Assembly (NCBI RefSeq): GCF_012927105.1
Contig: NZ_JABBFV010000003.1
Location: 273,990-337,989, forward strand
Reading direction: 5' to 3'
From: Sphingobium psychrophilum
GTDB lineage: Bacteria > Pseudomonadota > Alphaproteobacteria > Sphingomonadales > Sphingomonadaceae
Length of the DNA stretch: 64,000 bases
Positions within the stretch are counted from its first letter, which is position 1, and every line of letters begins with the position of its first letter. The notes below the pieces were generated by a model, which was not told where the DNA came from, did no database searches, and saw only the letters and a list, made by a program, of their open reading frames with translations. A program made the position numbers and the translations under genes. Below are positions 42,634-50,536 of this stretch, piece by piece.

Positions 42634-43167
42634 GTGCTCGGCCTGTCTCCAAAAACGCCTATCGCCGCGCTCTGCGCCGCCTTGCTCCTGCTCGGCACCG
42701 CCATCGGCGTCCGCGCGGCGCTCCCACCCATGGGCCTGCTCCCCGCGGCGATCGCGGACCCGGACATGGCGCGCGCGGACTATGTCGAACAATGCGCCGG
42801 CTGCCATGGCGTCACCGGCAGCGTCGCGCCCGCCCGGCTGCCTGAACTGCGCGGCCGGGTCGGCTGGTTCCTGTGCACACCGGAAGCCCGCGCCTATCTC
42901 ATCCGCCTGCCCAATGTCGCGCACAGCCGGATCAAGGATAATCAGCAACTCGCCGACATGATGAATTTCGTCGTCTTCGGCTTGGGCGGCGCCAGCGCGC
43001 CATCGGGAGCCGCACCCTTCACGGCGGACGAAGTCGCGCGCGAACGGCTGCACCCCCTGTCCACCACCGCGCTCAAGGCCGAACGCGCCCGCCATGTCGA
43101 CGCCGCGATCCGCCAGTGCAAGGCGCCGGCCTCACTACGACTGCTCTATCCAGGCGAAAAGGGCTAA
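42634..43167 (+). CDS. Small exported c-type cytochrome of the amine dehydrogenase cluster
   Basis: 177 aa, starting at GTG. An N-terminal hydrophobic leader (PIAALCAALLLLGTAIGV) is followed by one haem motif CAGCH and a Met-containing C-terminal part (NQQLADMMNFVVFGLG). It probably accepts electrons from the dehydrogenase in the periplasm, directly or after a copper protein. A small monohaem cytochrome gene in this position is known in the aromatic amine dehydrogenase cluster of Alcaligenes faecalis. It is not MauG, which has two haem motifs and is much longer. Confidence 0.83.
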   Translation: MLGLSPKTPIAALCAALLLLGTAIGVRAALPPMGLLPAAIADPDMARADYVEQCAGCHGVTGSVAPARLPELRGRVGWFLCTPEARAYLIRLPNVAHSRIKDNQQLADMMNFVVFGLGGASAPSGAAPFTADEVARERLHPLSTTALKAERARHVDAAIRQCKAPASLRLLYPGEKG

Positions 43168-43172
43168 GCCTC

Positions 43173-43877
43173 TTACTGCCCGGCAACCGCATCTGCGCCG
43201 CCGCCCGCGTTCAGGAATGGCTGCACCCGCAAACGGGGGAACACGTCTTCCAACGACTTGCTGTCGGGCAGGATATAGACATAGCCGCCCTTCTTGCGAA
43301 AACGCGGGCTGACGCTCTGATTGTAGAAAATCTTGGGCACGTTGATGCAGCCGAAGGTGATGCGGTTATCGTCGATCGCGGGCGAGAGCATCCGTTCCTT
43401 GCGTTTGTCCTTCGGATTGCCGGGCGGAATGACGTGCAACGCCACCGACGTCGCATAATCCACCCACAACACCCGCTGCTTGCCTGCGGCCACGCCGAAT
43501 TTCGCCAGGAAGCGCCCCGCCGGCGTCGTCTTTTCCGCCGGACCGATCTCGGAAAGATTCTTGCTGCCGATGCCCGGCGTCGCCTCGTCACCCGGCGCGA
43601 TGCCGATCAGGACCGGCGCATGGGCCAGCATCTTACCCTTGGCATCGAACAGATAGGCCACAGCGCCCGGCTTATCGATGATGATATAGGGCAGCGCGTG
43701 ATTGTCCTGCGCCCCGGCGACCCAGTCTGCAACGCGCGTGGCGCCATCCGACAGGATCACCGGCGCGTCGGTCACAGGCGCTTGGGCGGCGGCGGCCTTT
43801 CCCGTTTCCACCGCGCGCACCGGCCCGGCCAAGGCCAGGCCCTGCGCGGCAACCGCCACCAATATCGCAAACTTCAT
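43173..43877 (-). CDS. L,D-transpeptidase (YkuD domain), exported
   Basis: 234 aa with a signal peptide (residues about 1-23). The YkuD core spans about 60-200: LPYIIIDKPGAVAYLFDAKG, VALHVIPPGN and the catalytic Cys in DDNRITFGCINV with the upstream His. It should cross-link peptidoglycan or anchor proteins to it. The C-terminal extension is short and Gly-rich. It converges on the cytochrome gene with five bases between the stops. The lipoprotein gene upstream is separated by a terminator, so they are probably independent. Confidence 0.9.
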   Translation of the reverse strand: MKFAILVAVAAQGLALAGPVRAVETGKAAAAQAPVTDAPVILSDGATRVADWVAGAQDNHALPYIIIDKPGAVAYLFDAKGKMLAHAPVLIGIAPGDEATPGIGSKNLSEIGPAEKTTPAGRFLAKFGVAAGKQRVLWVDYATSVALHVIPPGNPKDKRKERMLSPAIDDNRITFGCINVPKIFYNQSVSPRFRKKGGYVYILPDSKSLEDVFPRLRVQPFLNAGGGADAVAGQ

Positions 43878-43903
43878 GGGATAACCTCGAAGAGGGGTTC
43901 GGC

Positions 43904-43936
43904 AAAAAGGGCCGGCACCAAGGGAAGCGCCGGCCC
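43904..43936 (-). terminator. Intrinsic terminator after the coiled-coil lipoprotein
   Basis: Minus strand 8-bp stem GGGCCGGC/GCCGGCCC followed by TTTTTGCC. A second hairpin (GGACGG/CCGTCC) lies at about 43947-43967, nearer the gene. Confidence 0.75.
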
Positions 43937-43981
43937 GATCGCGATCAGGACGGCCAGGCCGTCCTTGATCTGTGAGGCGTA

Positions 43982-44284
43982 TCAGTTGCGCGCGCGCTTG
44001 CGCTGGGCTTCCTGCATCCGCTGCTCGACGCCATCGACGCGGCCGTTCAGCTGGTCGAGCCGCTGGCTGTTCTGCTGCGACTGACCCGATGCGGCGCGGG
44101 CCTCCGCCAACGCCTGCTGCGCGGTGCCGTCGGTCGTCTGCAATTTCGCGTCGAGCGCATCGACGCGCTGGTTCACGACGGCGACCTGTTCGCGTACAAA
44201 CCCTTTGGTGGCGCAGCCGGTCAGGCCCATCGAGCCTGCCAAAACCGCGGTCAGGGCCCCTATTTTCGTCAAAGAGGGCGACAT
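43982..44284 (-). CDS. Small coiled-coil outer-membrane lipoprotein
   Basis: 100 aa. The leader MSPSLTKIGALTAVLAGS ends in the lipobox LTGC with Cys 24. The mature part is one long charged helix with heptad spacing (VNQRVDALDAKLQ, then LDQLNGRVDGVEQRMQ), ending in KRARN. This is the shape of Lpp-like or envelope-spanning lipoproteins, although the C-terminal Lys that Lpp uses for peptidoglycan linkage is not clearly present. An L,D-transpeptidase gene next door makes a cell-wall role tempting. AGGAG lies before the ATG at 44284. Confidence 0.8.
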   Translation of the reverse strand: MSPSLTKIGALTAVLAGSMGLTGCATKGFVREQVAVVNQRVDALDAKLQTTDGTAQQALAEARAASGQSQQNSQRLDQLNGRVDGVEQRMQEAQRKRARN

Positions 44285-44501
44285 ATTATTCTCCTGATAG
44301 TCGAAATGACCCACTCGTTGGAGGCCGCCCAAGACCGTTTCGGCAACGTGATTATGACCGGGCGTGCATTGGCCCGGTTGAACTGAGCGATCCGGAAAAG
44401 CGCGCTATTCCGCCGAAAACCAGGATGAATTGTGGATGAACTTAGTGCGGGATCGCGCTTTCCGTCGGTCCGAGGTGATGCCCGCTTCATCGCCACCGCC
44501 C

Positions 44502-44541
44502 AAAAAAGAGCCGCCGCCGAATCCTGCGATTCGGCGGCGGC
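44502..44541 (-). terminator. Intrinsic terminator of the second TonB receptor
   Basis: Perfect 14-bp stem GCCGCCGCCGAATC/GATTCGGCGGCGGC with 4-base loop CTGC, followed on the minus strand by CTCTTTTTTGGG. Among the strongest in the window. Confidence 0.93.
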
Positions 44542-44568
44542 GCATCCTTGGTCGATAGGATCAGGCCG

Positions 44569-47262
44569 TCAGTATTTCTGGCCGAAGCGGATACCGAAAA
44601 ATTGCGGCTTGATGGTGAAAGTGCGCGACGATCCCGAACAGAAATCGATCGAGCAGAAGGTGTTGCGCGTCAGCTGCCCCCGCTTGTCGAAGGCGTTCTG
44701 GAGGAACAGGGTCAGGCTCCAATTATCCTTCTTGATCCCGCCGGAAAAATCGAAGCTGACGAAGCCCTTGGTATTGCCCAGCAGCGCATTGCTGTCGACG
44801 TTCAGATCCTGCGATGCCCCGGTCTGATAGAGCGCAGCGCCCTGCAAATAGGCGCTGTAATCGCCCATATAGGTATCGAAGCGGATCGACGACGTGCCCT
44901 TGAACTTGGGCTGGCGCGGCAGGCGGGTGCCGTTGGCCGCGGCAACGGATGGGATAGGCGGATTCGCGCCGACATCGACACCCGGCGCGCAACTGCTGAG
45001 CTGGCCAATCGCGGTGCCCGCATCGTTGAGCGCAAAATTGCAGAAGTCGCCCTTCAATTTGCCGTCATTATAGGCGCCAGAGGTCGAGAAGGTGAACTTG
45101 CCCAGTTTCAGGTCGGCATCATATTCGATACCTTTGACCACCGCCTTGCCCGCATTGCCGGTCATGCCCGCACCCTGCGCGCCCGCGACGACGACGCTAT
45201 ACTGGATGTTGTTCCACTTCTCATAATAGACCGAGGCGTTGAAGCGGAACATGTTGTTCCATGTGGTCTTCACACCCAGTTCGAAATTGGTCAGCTTTTC
45301 CGACTCGAACGGGGCCACATCCACGATCTTGCCCAGGCTGCGGATGCGCAGCGGCCGGTTATAACCACCGGGGCGGAAGCCGGTCGAATAGTTGGCATAG
45401 ACCATCTTGTCGGGCTGGAACTGCCAGTCGAGCGCGACCTTGTGGGTTTCGCCATCCTCCTTGTAGCGGCCAGTCCCGTCCGCTGCATTGGTATTGGTGT
45501 TGATACAGGTCAGGCGCTCGTCGACCGGCAGCGGCGTCGCGCAGCCAACGCCCGCAGCCGATCCCGCAACCCCGGCAAAGCCCTTCACCTTGAAGTCCGT
45601 CCAGAAATAGCGGATGCCGCCGGTCAGCTTCAGCGTGGGCGTGATGTTGTAATGGCCTTCGGCGAAGATCGCCTTGTCATGATACAGCTGGTTCTGCTCC
45701 GTGATGTAGAAGCCGTCGCCCTTCACCGCCTGCGTGCCCAGCAACATCGTGCCCAGCGGATTGCCGTTGGGATTGATCACGTCGGTCGTGTCGAAAAAGG
45801 GATTGCCATCCTCGTCATAGCCGATGCCATACATCGCCGGCACGCCGATCAGGCCGCCCGCCACATCGCCGCCGCCGGTCGCGGTATAGCCGGTGATCGT
45901 GTCCAGCCCGCGAATGGCGTAAAAGGTGTTCGTTTCGTTCTTCTGCCGCTGGTAAAAGCCACCGACCGTGACGTCGAACGGCCAGTCCTTCGGCGTGGAG
46001 ATGCGCAATTCCTGGGTGAATTTGTTCCGGTGGGTGTCAGCGTGATAATATTGCGTCGGGTCGATCAGCGAACATTGCTGCGACGCGCCCGATCCGGTGC
46101 AATTGTCGAAAAATTGCAGATAGCTTTCATAGCCCGCGCCGAAACCGTCATAGGTGACGGTGTAATAGGTATAGTCGTTGAGCGTCTTGGTGCGGCGTTT
46201 GAAGAAACCGGTGGCCGACACGACATCCCAGTCGCCGATATGGCCATGGATGCTCAGTGCCGCCTGATACCAGCGATCATCATTCTTGGTCTGGTCATAG
46301 TCATGGACTTCCAGGTCGCCGACGCGCGGGTCATAACCGAAATAGCCCTTGGACACCTGGCGCTGGCCGGTGAATTGCGGCGTGATTTCCCAATCGTCGG
46401 CCGGCTGCCAGAGAATCTGGATGCGGCCGCCAAATTCCTTGATCGTGTTATAATCGTCCTTCGCGATGTCGCTATTGTCGAGCGCGAAATTGGTGTTCGG
46501 GTTGTTGTCGCCCAGCGTATAGACGGCCGGGTTGCCGTTGTTGAGCAGGCCGTTGTTGGGCGTATTGTCGATATAACCGCCATCGCGGCGATAATAGCCC
46601 ATCACGCGCAGCGCCATATTGTCGCCCTGCGGAATGTTGATATAGGATTCGATCTGGCCGCCGAAATCACCCTTGCCATATTTATTGGCTTCGACGTCGT
46701 ACCCGAATTCGAACTTGTCGAGATTGGGCTTGTTGGTGATCAGGCGGATCGTGCCCGCCAGCGACCCTGCGCCGTAGAGCGTGCCCTGCGGCCCGGCCAG
46801 TGCCTCGACCCGCTCCATGTCATAGGCATGGATATCGGGGACTTCGGTGCCGGTGATGGGAATGTCGTCCAGATAATAGCCGACCGAGGCATAGGCACCG
46901 CCCGCCGGCACGATGCCGCGGAAGAAGGCGGTGTTGCGGCCCGGCCCGATCCCTTCGAACGACACGGATGGCAGCAGCGCCGCGAAATCGCTCAAACCCT
47001 TGACCTGCCGCTGCGCCAGCGTCTCGGCGCCCAGCGCCTGCATGGAGATCGGCACTTTCTGGATCGACTGGGCGCTGCGCGTCGCCGTGACGACAATTTC
47101 GGTGAGGCCGCCCCCGGCATCATCGGCAGCGGCGACTGCGGCCGGATCGGCGGTGACCTGCTCGGCCGCAAAGGCGACGGCTGGCACGGACAGGCCCGCC
47201 AATATGGTGGTCACCCCCAAAATCTTCATGAACTGCGACCGGCGACGCGACGGGACTTTCAT
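44569..47262 (-). CDS. TonB-dependent receptor
   Basis: 897 aa outer-membrane receptor. A leader (KILGVTTILAGLSVPAVAFA) precedes the TonB-box-like EIVVTATRSAQSIQKVPISM, the plug (TAFFRGIVPAGGAYASVGYY, then RVEALAGPQGTLYGAGSLAG) and a barrel ending RTFTIKPQFFGIRFGQKY. This is the iron-siderophore/vitamin-type plug common in sphingomonads; the ligand is unknown. ATG 47262 (MKVPSRRRSQ) has GGGGAG upstream and is preferred over 47460. It is divergent from a TPR-sulfotransferase gene, a frequent pairing in sphingomonads. Confidence 0.92.
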   Translation of the reverse strand: MKVPSRRRSQFMKILGVTTILAGLSVPAVAFAAEQVTADPAAVAAADDAGGGLTEIVVTATRSAQSIQKVPISMQALGAETLAQRQVKGLSDFAALLPSVSFEGIGPGRNTAFFRGIVPAGGAYASVGYYLDDIPITGTEVPDIHAYDMERVEALAGPQGTLYGAGSLAGTIRLITNKPNLDKFEFGYDVEANKYGKGDFGGQIESYINIPQGDNMALRVMGYYRRDGGYIDNTPNNGLLNNGNPAVYTLGDNNPNTNFALDNSDIAKDDYNTIKEFGGRIQILWQPADDWEITPQFTGQRQVSKGYFGYDPRVGDLEVHDYDQTKNDDRWYQAALSIHGHIGDWDVVSATGFFKRRTKTLNDYTYYTVTYDGFGAGYESYLQFFDNCTGSGASQQCSLIDPTQYYHADTHRNKFTQELRISTPKDWPFDVTVGGFYQRQKNETNTFYAIRGLDTITGYTATGGGDVAGGLIGVPAMYGIGYDEDGNPFFDTTDVINPNGNPLGTMLLGTQAVKGDGFYITEQNQLYHDKAIFAEGHYNITPTLKLTGGIRYFWTDFKVKGFAGVAGSAAGVGCATPLPVDERLTCINTNTNAADGTGRYKEDGETHKVALDWQFQPDKMVYANYSTGFRPGGYNRPLRIRSLGKIVDVAPFESEKLTNFELGVKTTWNNMFRFNASVYYEKWNNIQYSVVVAGAQGAGMTGNAGKAVVKGIEYDADLKLGKFTFSTSGAYNDGKLKGDFCNFALNDAGTAIGQLSSCAPGVDVGANPPIPSVAAANGTRLPRQPKFKGTSSIRFDTYMGDYSAYLQGAALYQTGASQDLNVDSNALLGNTKGFVSFDFSGGIKKDNWSLTLFLQNAFDKRGQLTRNTFCSIDFCSGSSRTFTIKPQFFGIRFGQKY

Positions 47263-47630
47263 CTTGTTTTGACTCCCCCTTGAATAAACAGCGCCTTCCG
47301 CCTCACTCTCCCCGTCCCGCGGTTTTGCCCGCGTGCTTATGACGCACTGCACCCTGCCCTTGGCAGGCATATTAATCCGCTGGCCCTCGCAAAAGCACAT
47401 GCCCCCGCGACCGGAAACCCAGTGGCTTCCAGACCAGCCGCGCGACCGCGCGACATCCATGATGATATGACTACCCCTTGGACTTTCGCCATTCCATGAC
47501 GCTTGTCCAGCTTTGATAATGCGGCAACGAAAGCAGGAGTCAACAGCTTAGTTGCAGTCGCTTTCATAGTTTGTTGCGCCGCCGCAAAATCCCGGTCATG
47601 CTGCAAGGCAGAAAGGAAATAGGACAGACG
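47263..47630. other. Divergent intergenic region, no gene seen
   Basis: 368 bases between the TonB receptor and the TPR-sulfotransferase. It contains short imperfect pairs (GAAAGC with GCTTTC and GCAAC with GTTGC near 47522-47574) that could be an operator. No ORF with a believable start was found. Confidence 0.6.
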
Positions 47631-49436
47631 ATGAACCCTGTTTCGACCGCCGCCGCCCGCCCGCCCCTTCCGCCATGGGCATCGGCGCACGCCGCCATCG
47701 CGGCCGGCGATACCGCCAGAGCCATCGCCCTGCTGCAAAGCCTGTTGCGGCAGCAGCCTGCCCTGGCCGCCGGCTGGTTCCTGCTCGCCGCGCAATTGCG
47801 CAAGGCGGGCCAAGATCAGGACGCCTGGCGCGCCGACCTGTCCGGCGTCCATGCCTCCTCCCGCGACCGCACCCTGCTCGAAGCCGCAATGGCGATGCAT
47901 GCAGGCGATCTCGACGCTGCCGACGCCCGGCTGGCGGCCCGCGACGATCCACCCGCGATCCGCATGGTCGGCGAAGTCCAGTGGCGGCGCGGCGACATGA
48001 GCGCGGCGCTGGCGCTGGTCGAACGCGCCGTCGCGCTCGCCCCCGGCTTCGACCTGGCGCGCGACTTCCTGATCCGACTGCTGCTCCAGAATAACCGGCT
48101 GACCGAAGCGCTGGACCATGCCGACATCCTCGCCGCCTCGCCGATGAAGCATCCCGGCTATGATCTGATCCGCGCTTCCGTGCTGGTGCGGCTGGGCGAT
48201 CAGGATGGCGCACGGGCGATCTACGAACATCTGCTGGCCATCAAGCCCGACCAGCCGCAGGTCTGGCAGAATCTGGGCCACGCGCTCAAGACGCTGGGGC
48301 GGCAGGACGACGCCGTCCACGCCTATCGCCAGGCGGTGGCCCATCAACCGGCCATGGGCGAAGCCTGGTGGAGCCTCGCCAACCTCAAGACCGTGAAGCT
48401 GGACGCCGCCGACATCGCCACGATGGCCCGCGCGCTCGCCACCCTCGCGCCGGACGCCGCGACCCGGCAGGAGGATGTCTTCCACCTCCATTTCTCACTG
48501 GGCAAGGCGCTGGAGGATGCAGGCGAGGACGAAGCCGCCTTTAGCCATTATGACCAGGGCAATCGCCTGCGCCGCACGATGATCCGCCATGACGCCGCCG
48601 AATTGTCCGCCGAAGTAGCCGCCGCGCGCGACACCTTCACCAGCGCCTTCATCGCCGCCCAGGGGACGGGTGGCTGCCCCGCCCCCGACCCGATCTTCAT
48701 CGTCGGCCTGCCGCGCGCGGGATCGACGCTGGTCGAACAGATCCTCTCCAGCCACAGCCGGGTCGAAGGCACGATGGAGCTGCCGGAGATGATGATGATC
48801 GCCGGCCGCCTCCAGTCGCGCATAGACGATGGCGAATTTCCCGATTTCGCGACGATGATCGCCTCGCTCACGCCAGCCGACCGGCTGCGGCTGGGCGAGG
48901 AATATATCGATCGGACCCGCGTCCACCGCCAGACCGCCCGGCCGTACTTCATCGACAAGATGCCCAATAATTGGCAGCATGTTGGCCTGATCCAGTTGAT
49001 CCTGCCCAACGCCCGCATCATCGACGCCCGCCGTCATCCGATGGCTTGCGGCTATTCGGCCTGGAAACAGCATTTCGCCCGTGGCCAGGCGTTCAGCTAC
49101 GACCTGACCGACATCGGCCTCTATTATCGCGACTATTTCGCCCTGATGGCGGCCTTCGATGCCGCAGCGCCTGGCCGGGTCCACCGCGTCCTCTATGAAC
49201 AGATGGTCGCCGACACGCCGGGCGAAGTCGCACGCCTGCTCGCCCATCTGAACCTGCCGTTCGAGGATGCCTGCCTCGCCTTCTGGACCAACAAGCGCGC
49301 CGTGCGGACCGCCAGCAGCGAACAGGTGCGCCAGCCGATCTTCACAGACGGTGTCGACCATTGGCAACGCTTCATCCCCTGGCTGGGGCCGCTGGAACAG
49401 GCATTGGGACCGGCCTTGCTCGACTGGGACCGCTGA
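47631..49436 (+). CDS. TPR-repeat sulfotransferase family protein
   Basis: About 601 aa. The N-terminal half (to about residue 330) is built of TPR helices (ALLQSLLRQQPALAAGWFLL, GDQDGARAIYEHLLAIKPDQ and QDDAVHAYRQAVAHQPAMGE). The C-terminal half is a sulfotransferase-type P-loop domain: IFIVGLPRAGSTLVEQILSS as the PAPS loop, then YFIDKMPNNWQHVGLI and RIIDARRHPMACGYS. The acceptor substrate is unknown. ATG 47631 is chosen (AGGACAG upstream); earlier in-frame ATGs exist at 47571 and 47598. It is divergent from the TonB receptor. Confidence 0.87.
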   Translation: MNPVSTAAARPPLPPWASAHAAIAAGDTARAIALLQSLLRQQPALAAGWFLLAAQLRKAGQDQDAWRADLSGVHASSRDRTLLEAAMAMHAGDLDAADARLAARDDPPAIRMVGEVQWRRGDMSAALALVERAVALAPGFDLARDFLIRLLLQNNRLTEALDHADILAASPMKHPGYDLIRASVLVRLGDQDGARAIYEHLLAIKPDQPQVWQNLGHALKTLGRQDDAVHAYRQAVAHQPAMGEAWWSLANLKTVKLDAADIATMARALATLAPDAATRQEDVFHLHFSLGKALEDAGEDEAAFSHYDQGNRLRRTMIRHDAAELSAEVAAARDTFTSAFIAAQGTGGCPAPDPIFIVGLPRAGSTLVEQILSSHSRVEGTMELPEMMMIAGRLQSRIDDGEFPDFATMIASLTPADRLRLGEEYIDRTRVHRQTARPYFIDKMPNNWQHVGLIQLILPNARIIDARRHPMACGYSAWKQHFARGQAFSYDLTDIGLYYRDYFALMAAFDAAAPGRVHRVLYEQMVADTPGEVARLLAHLNLPFEDACLAFWTNKRAVRTASSEQVRQPIFTDGVDHWQRFIPWLGPLEQALGPALLDWDR

Positions 49437-49576
49437 AGCCGCCTGCCGCCCGATCGGCGCGCATCGGCGCATTTTCCCCTTGCCCCGGCGGCAATCCCAT
49501 GCACAAAGCTTGCCAACTGCCGTATGCGTTCCGAAATTTAAGGGGTGCTTAGTCAAACGGCTGCAAGGATAGACGC

Positions 49577-50359
49577 ATGGACGACGTGATGACCCCGGAA
49601 CGGACGGCGCAACGCCCGCAAATCCCGCAGGAAGTGAGCGACGGCCTGTCGGTCATTTCGATCGCCAAAAGCTATGACAAGCGCGTCGTCCTGTCCGACG
49701 TGTCGCTGACCGTGGGCAAGGGGGAGGTCGTCGGCCTGCTCGGCCCCAATGGCGCGGGCAAGACCACCTGCTTCTATTCGGTCATGGGCCTCGTCCGCCC
49801 CGATCACGGCCGCATCGTGCTGGACGGGCAGGACATCACCAACCTGCCCATGTATCGCCGCGCCATATTGGGCCTGGGCTATCTCCCGCAGGAAACCTCC
49901 ATCTTTCGCGGCATGACCGTGGCACAGAATATCAGCGCCGTGCTGGAGCAGGCCGAGCCGGACAAATCCGCCCGCGCCGCCCGGCTGGAGCAGCTGCTCA
50001 GCGAGTTCGGCCTTGTCCGCCTGCGCGATTCGGCCGCGATGGCGCTGTCGGGCGGCGAACGCCGCCGCTGCGAAATCGCCCGCGCGCTGGCCGCCAACCC
50101 GTCGATCGTGCTGCTGGACGAGCCGTTCGCGGGCATCGATCCGCTCTCCATCGCCGACATTCGCGACCTGGTGAAGGATTTGAAGACCCGCGGCATCGGC
50201 GTCCTCATCACCGACCATAATGTGCGCGAGACGCTGGAAATCGTCGACCGCGCCTGCATCATCTATGACGGCCAGGTGCTGTTCGCGGGCAACCCCACCG
50301 AACTGGTCGCCAATGCCGACGTCCGCCGCCTCTATCTGGGCGAGAATTTCCAGCTTTGA
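49577..50359 (+). CDS. lptB: LPS export ABC transporter ATP-binding protein LptB
   Basis: 260 aa. Walker A LLGPNGAGKTTCFY, Q-loop YLPQETSIFRGMT, signature LSGGERRRCEIARALA, Walker B IVLLDEPFAGIDP and the switch His in LITDHNVRETL are all intact. LptB powers lipopolysaccharide transport with LptFG from the inner membrane. The usual upstream lptC and lptA genes are not here: the sulfotransferase gene occupies that side. rpoN follows at 178 bases, the common lptB-rpoN order. Confidence 0.95.
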   Translation: MDDVMTPERTAQRPQIPQEVSDGLSVISIAKSYDKRVVLSDVSLTVGKGEVVGLLGPNGAGKTTCFYSVMGLVRPDHGRIVLDGQDITNLPMYRRAILGLGYLPQETSIFRGMTVAQNISAVLEQAEPDKSARAARLEQLLSEFGLVRLRDSAAMALSGGERRRCEIARALAANPSIVLLDEPFAGIDPLSIADIRDLVKDLKTRGIGVLITDHNVRETLEIVDRACIIYDGQVLFAGNPTELVANADVRRLYLGENFQL

Positions 50360-50493
50360 TATGATGCGGGGGCGCGATCTTCTCACGCCGCACCGGCCCA
50401 CACCCCCAGCCGGTGGCCCGACGTCAGTAGCCTATGGGCGGCCGGGTGAGGGTTCAAACGAGTCACGTGCCTCATTTGAAGGCCGGTGCGGCT

Positions 50494-50521
50494 CCAGAAC
50501 GCGCTCTTTCGCGCGTTCTGG
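50494..50521 (+). promoter_or_regulatory. Perfect hairpin in the rpoN leader
   Basis: CCAGAACGCGC/GCGCGTTCTGG, 11-bp stem with loop TCTTTC, ending 15 bases before the rpoN ATG. No U-tract; no strong Shine-Dalgarno between it and the ATG, so it may influence rpoN translation. Confidence 0.55.
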
Positions 50522-50536
50522 CGAAGTAGCGCGATA

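Noticed and set aside
42634..43167. Considered the cytochrome as a possible MauG
   Set aside because: It has only one CxxCH motif and is far too short for a diheme MauG.
44548..47283. A 911-codon plus-strand ORF antisense to the TonB receptor
   Set aside because: Composition artefact in GC-rich DNA; the minus strand encodes a complete receptor with leader, plug and barrel end.
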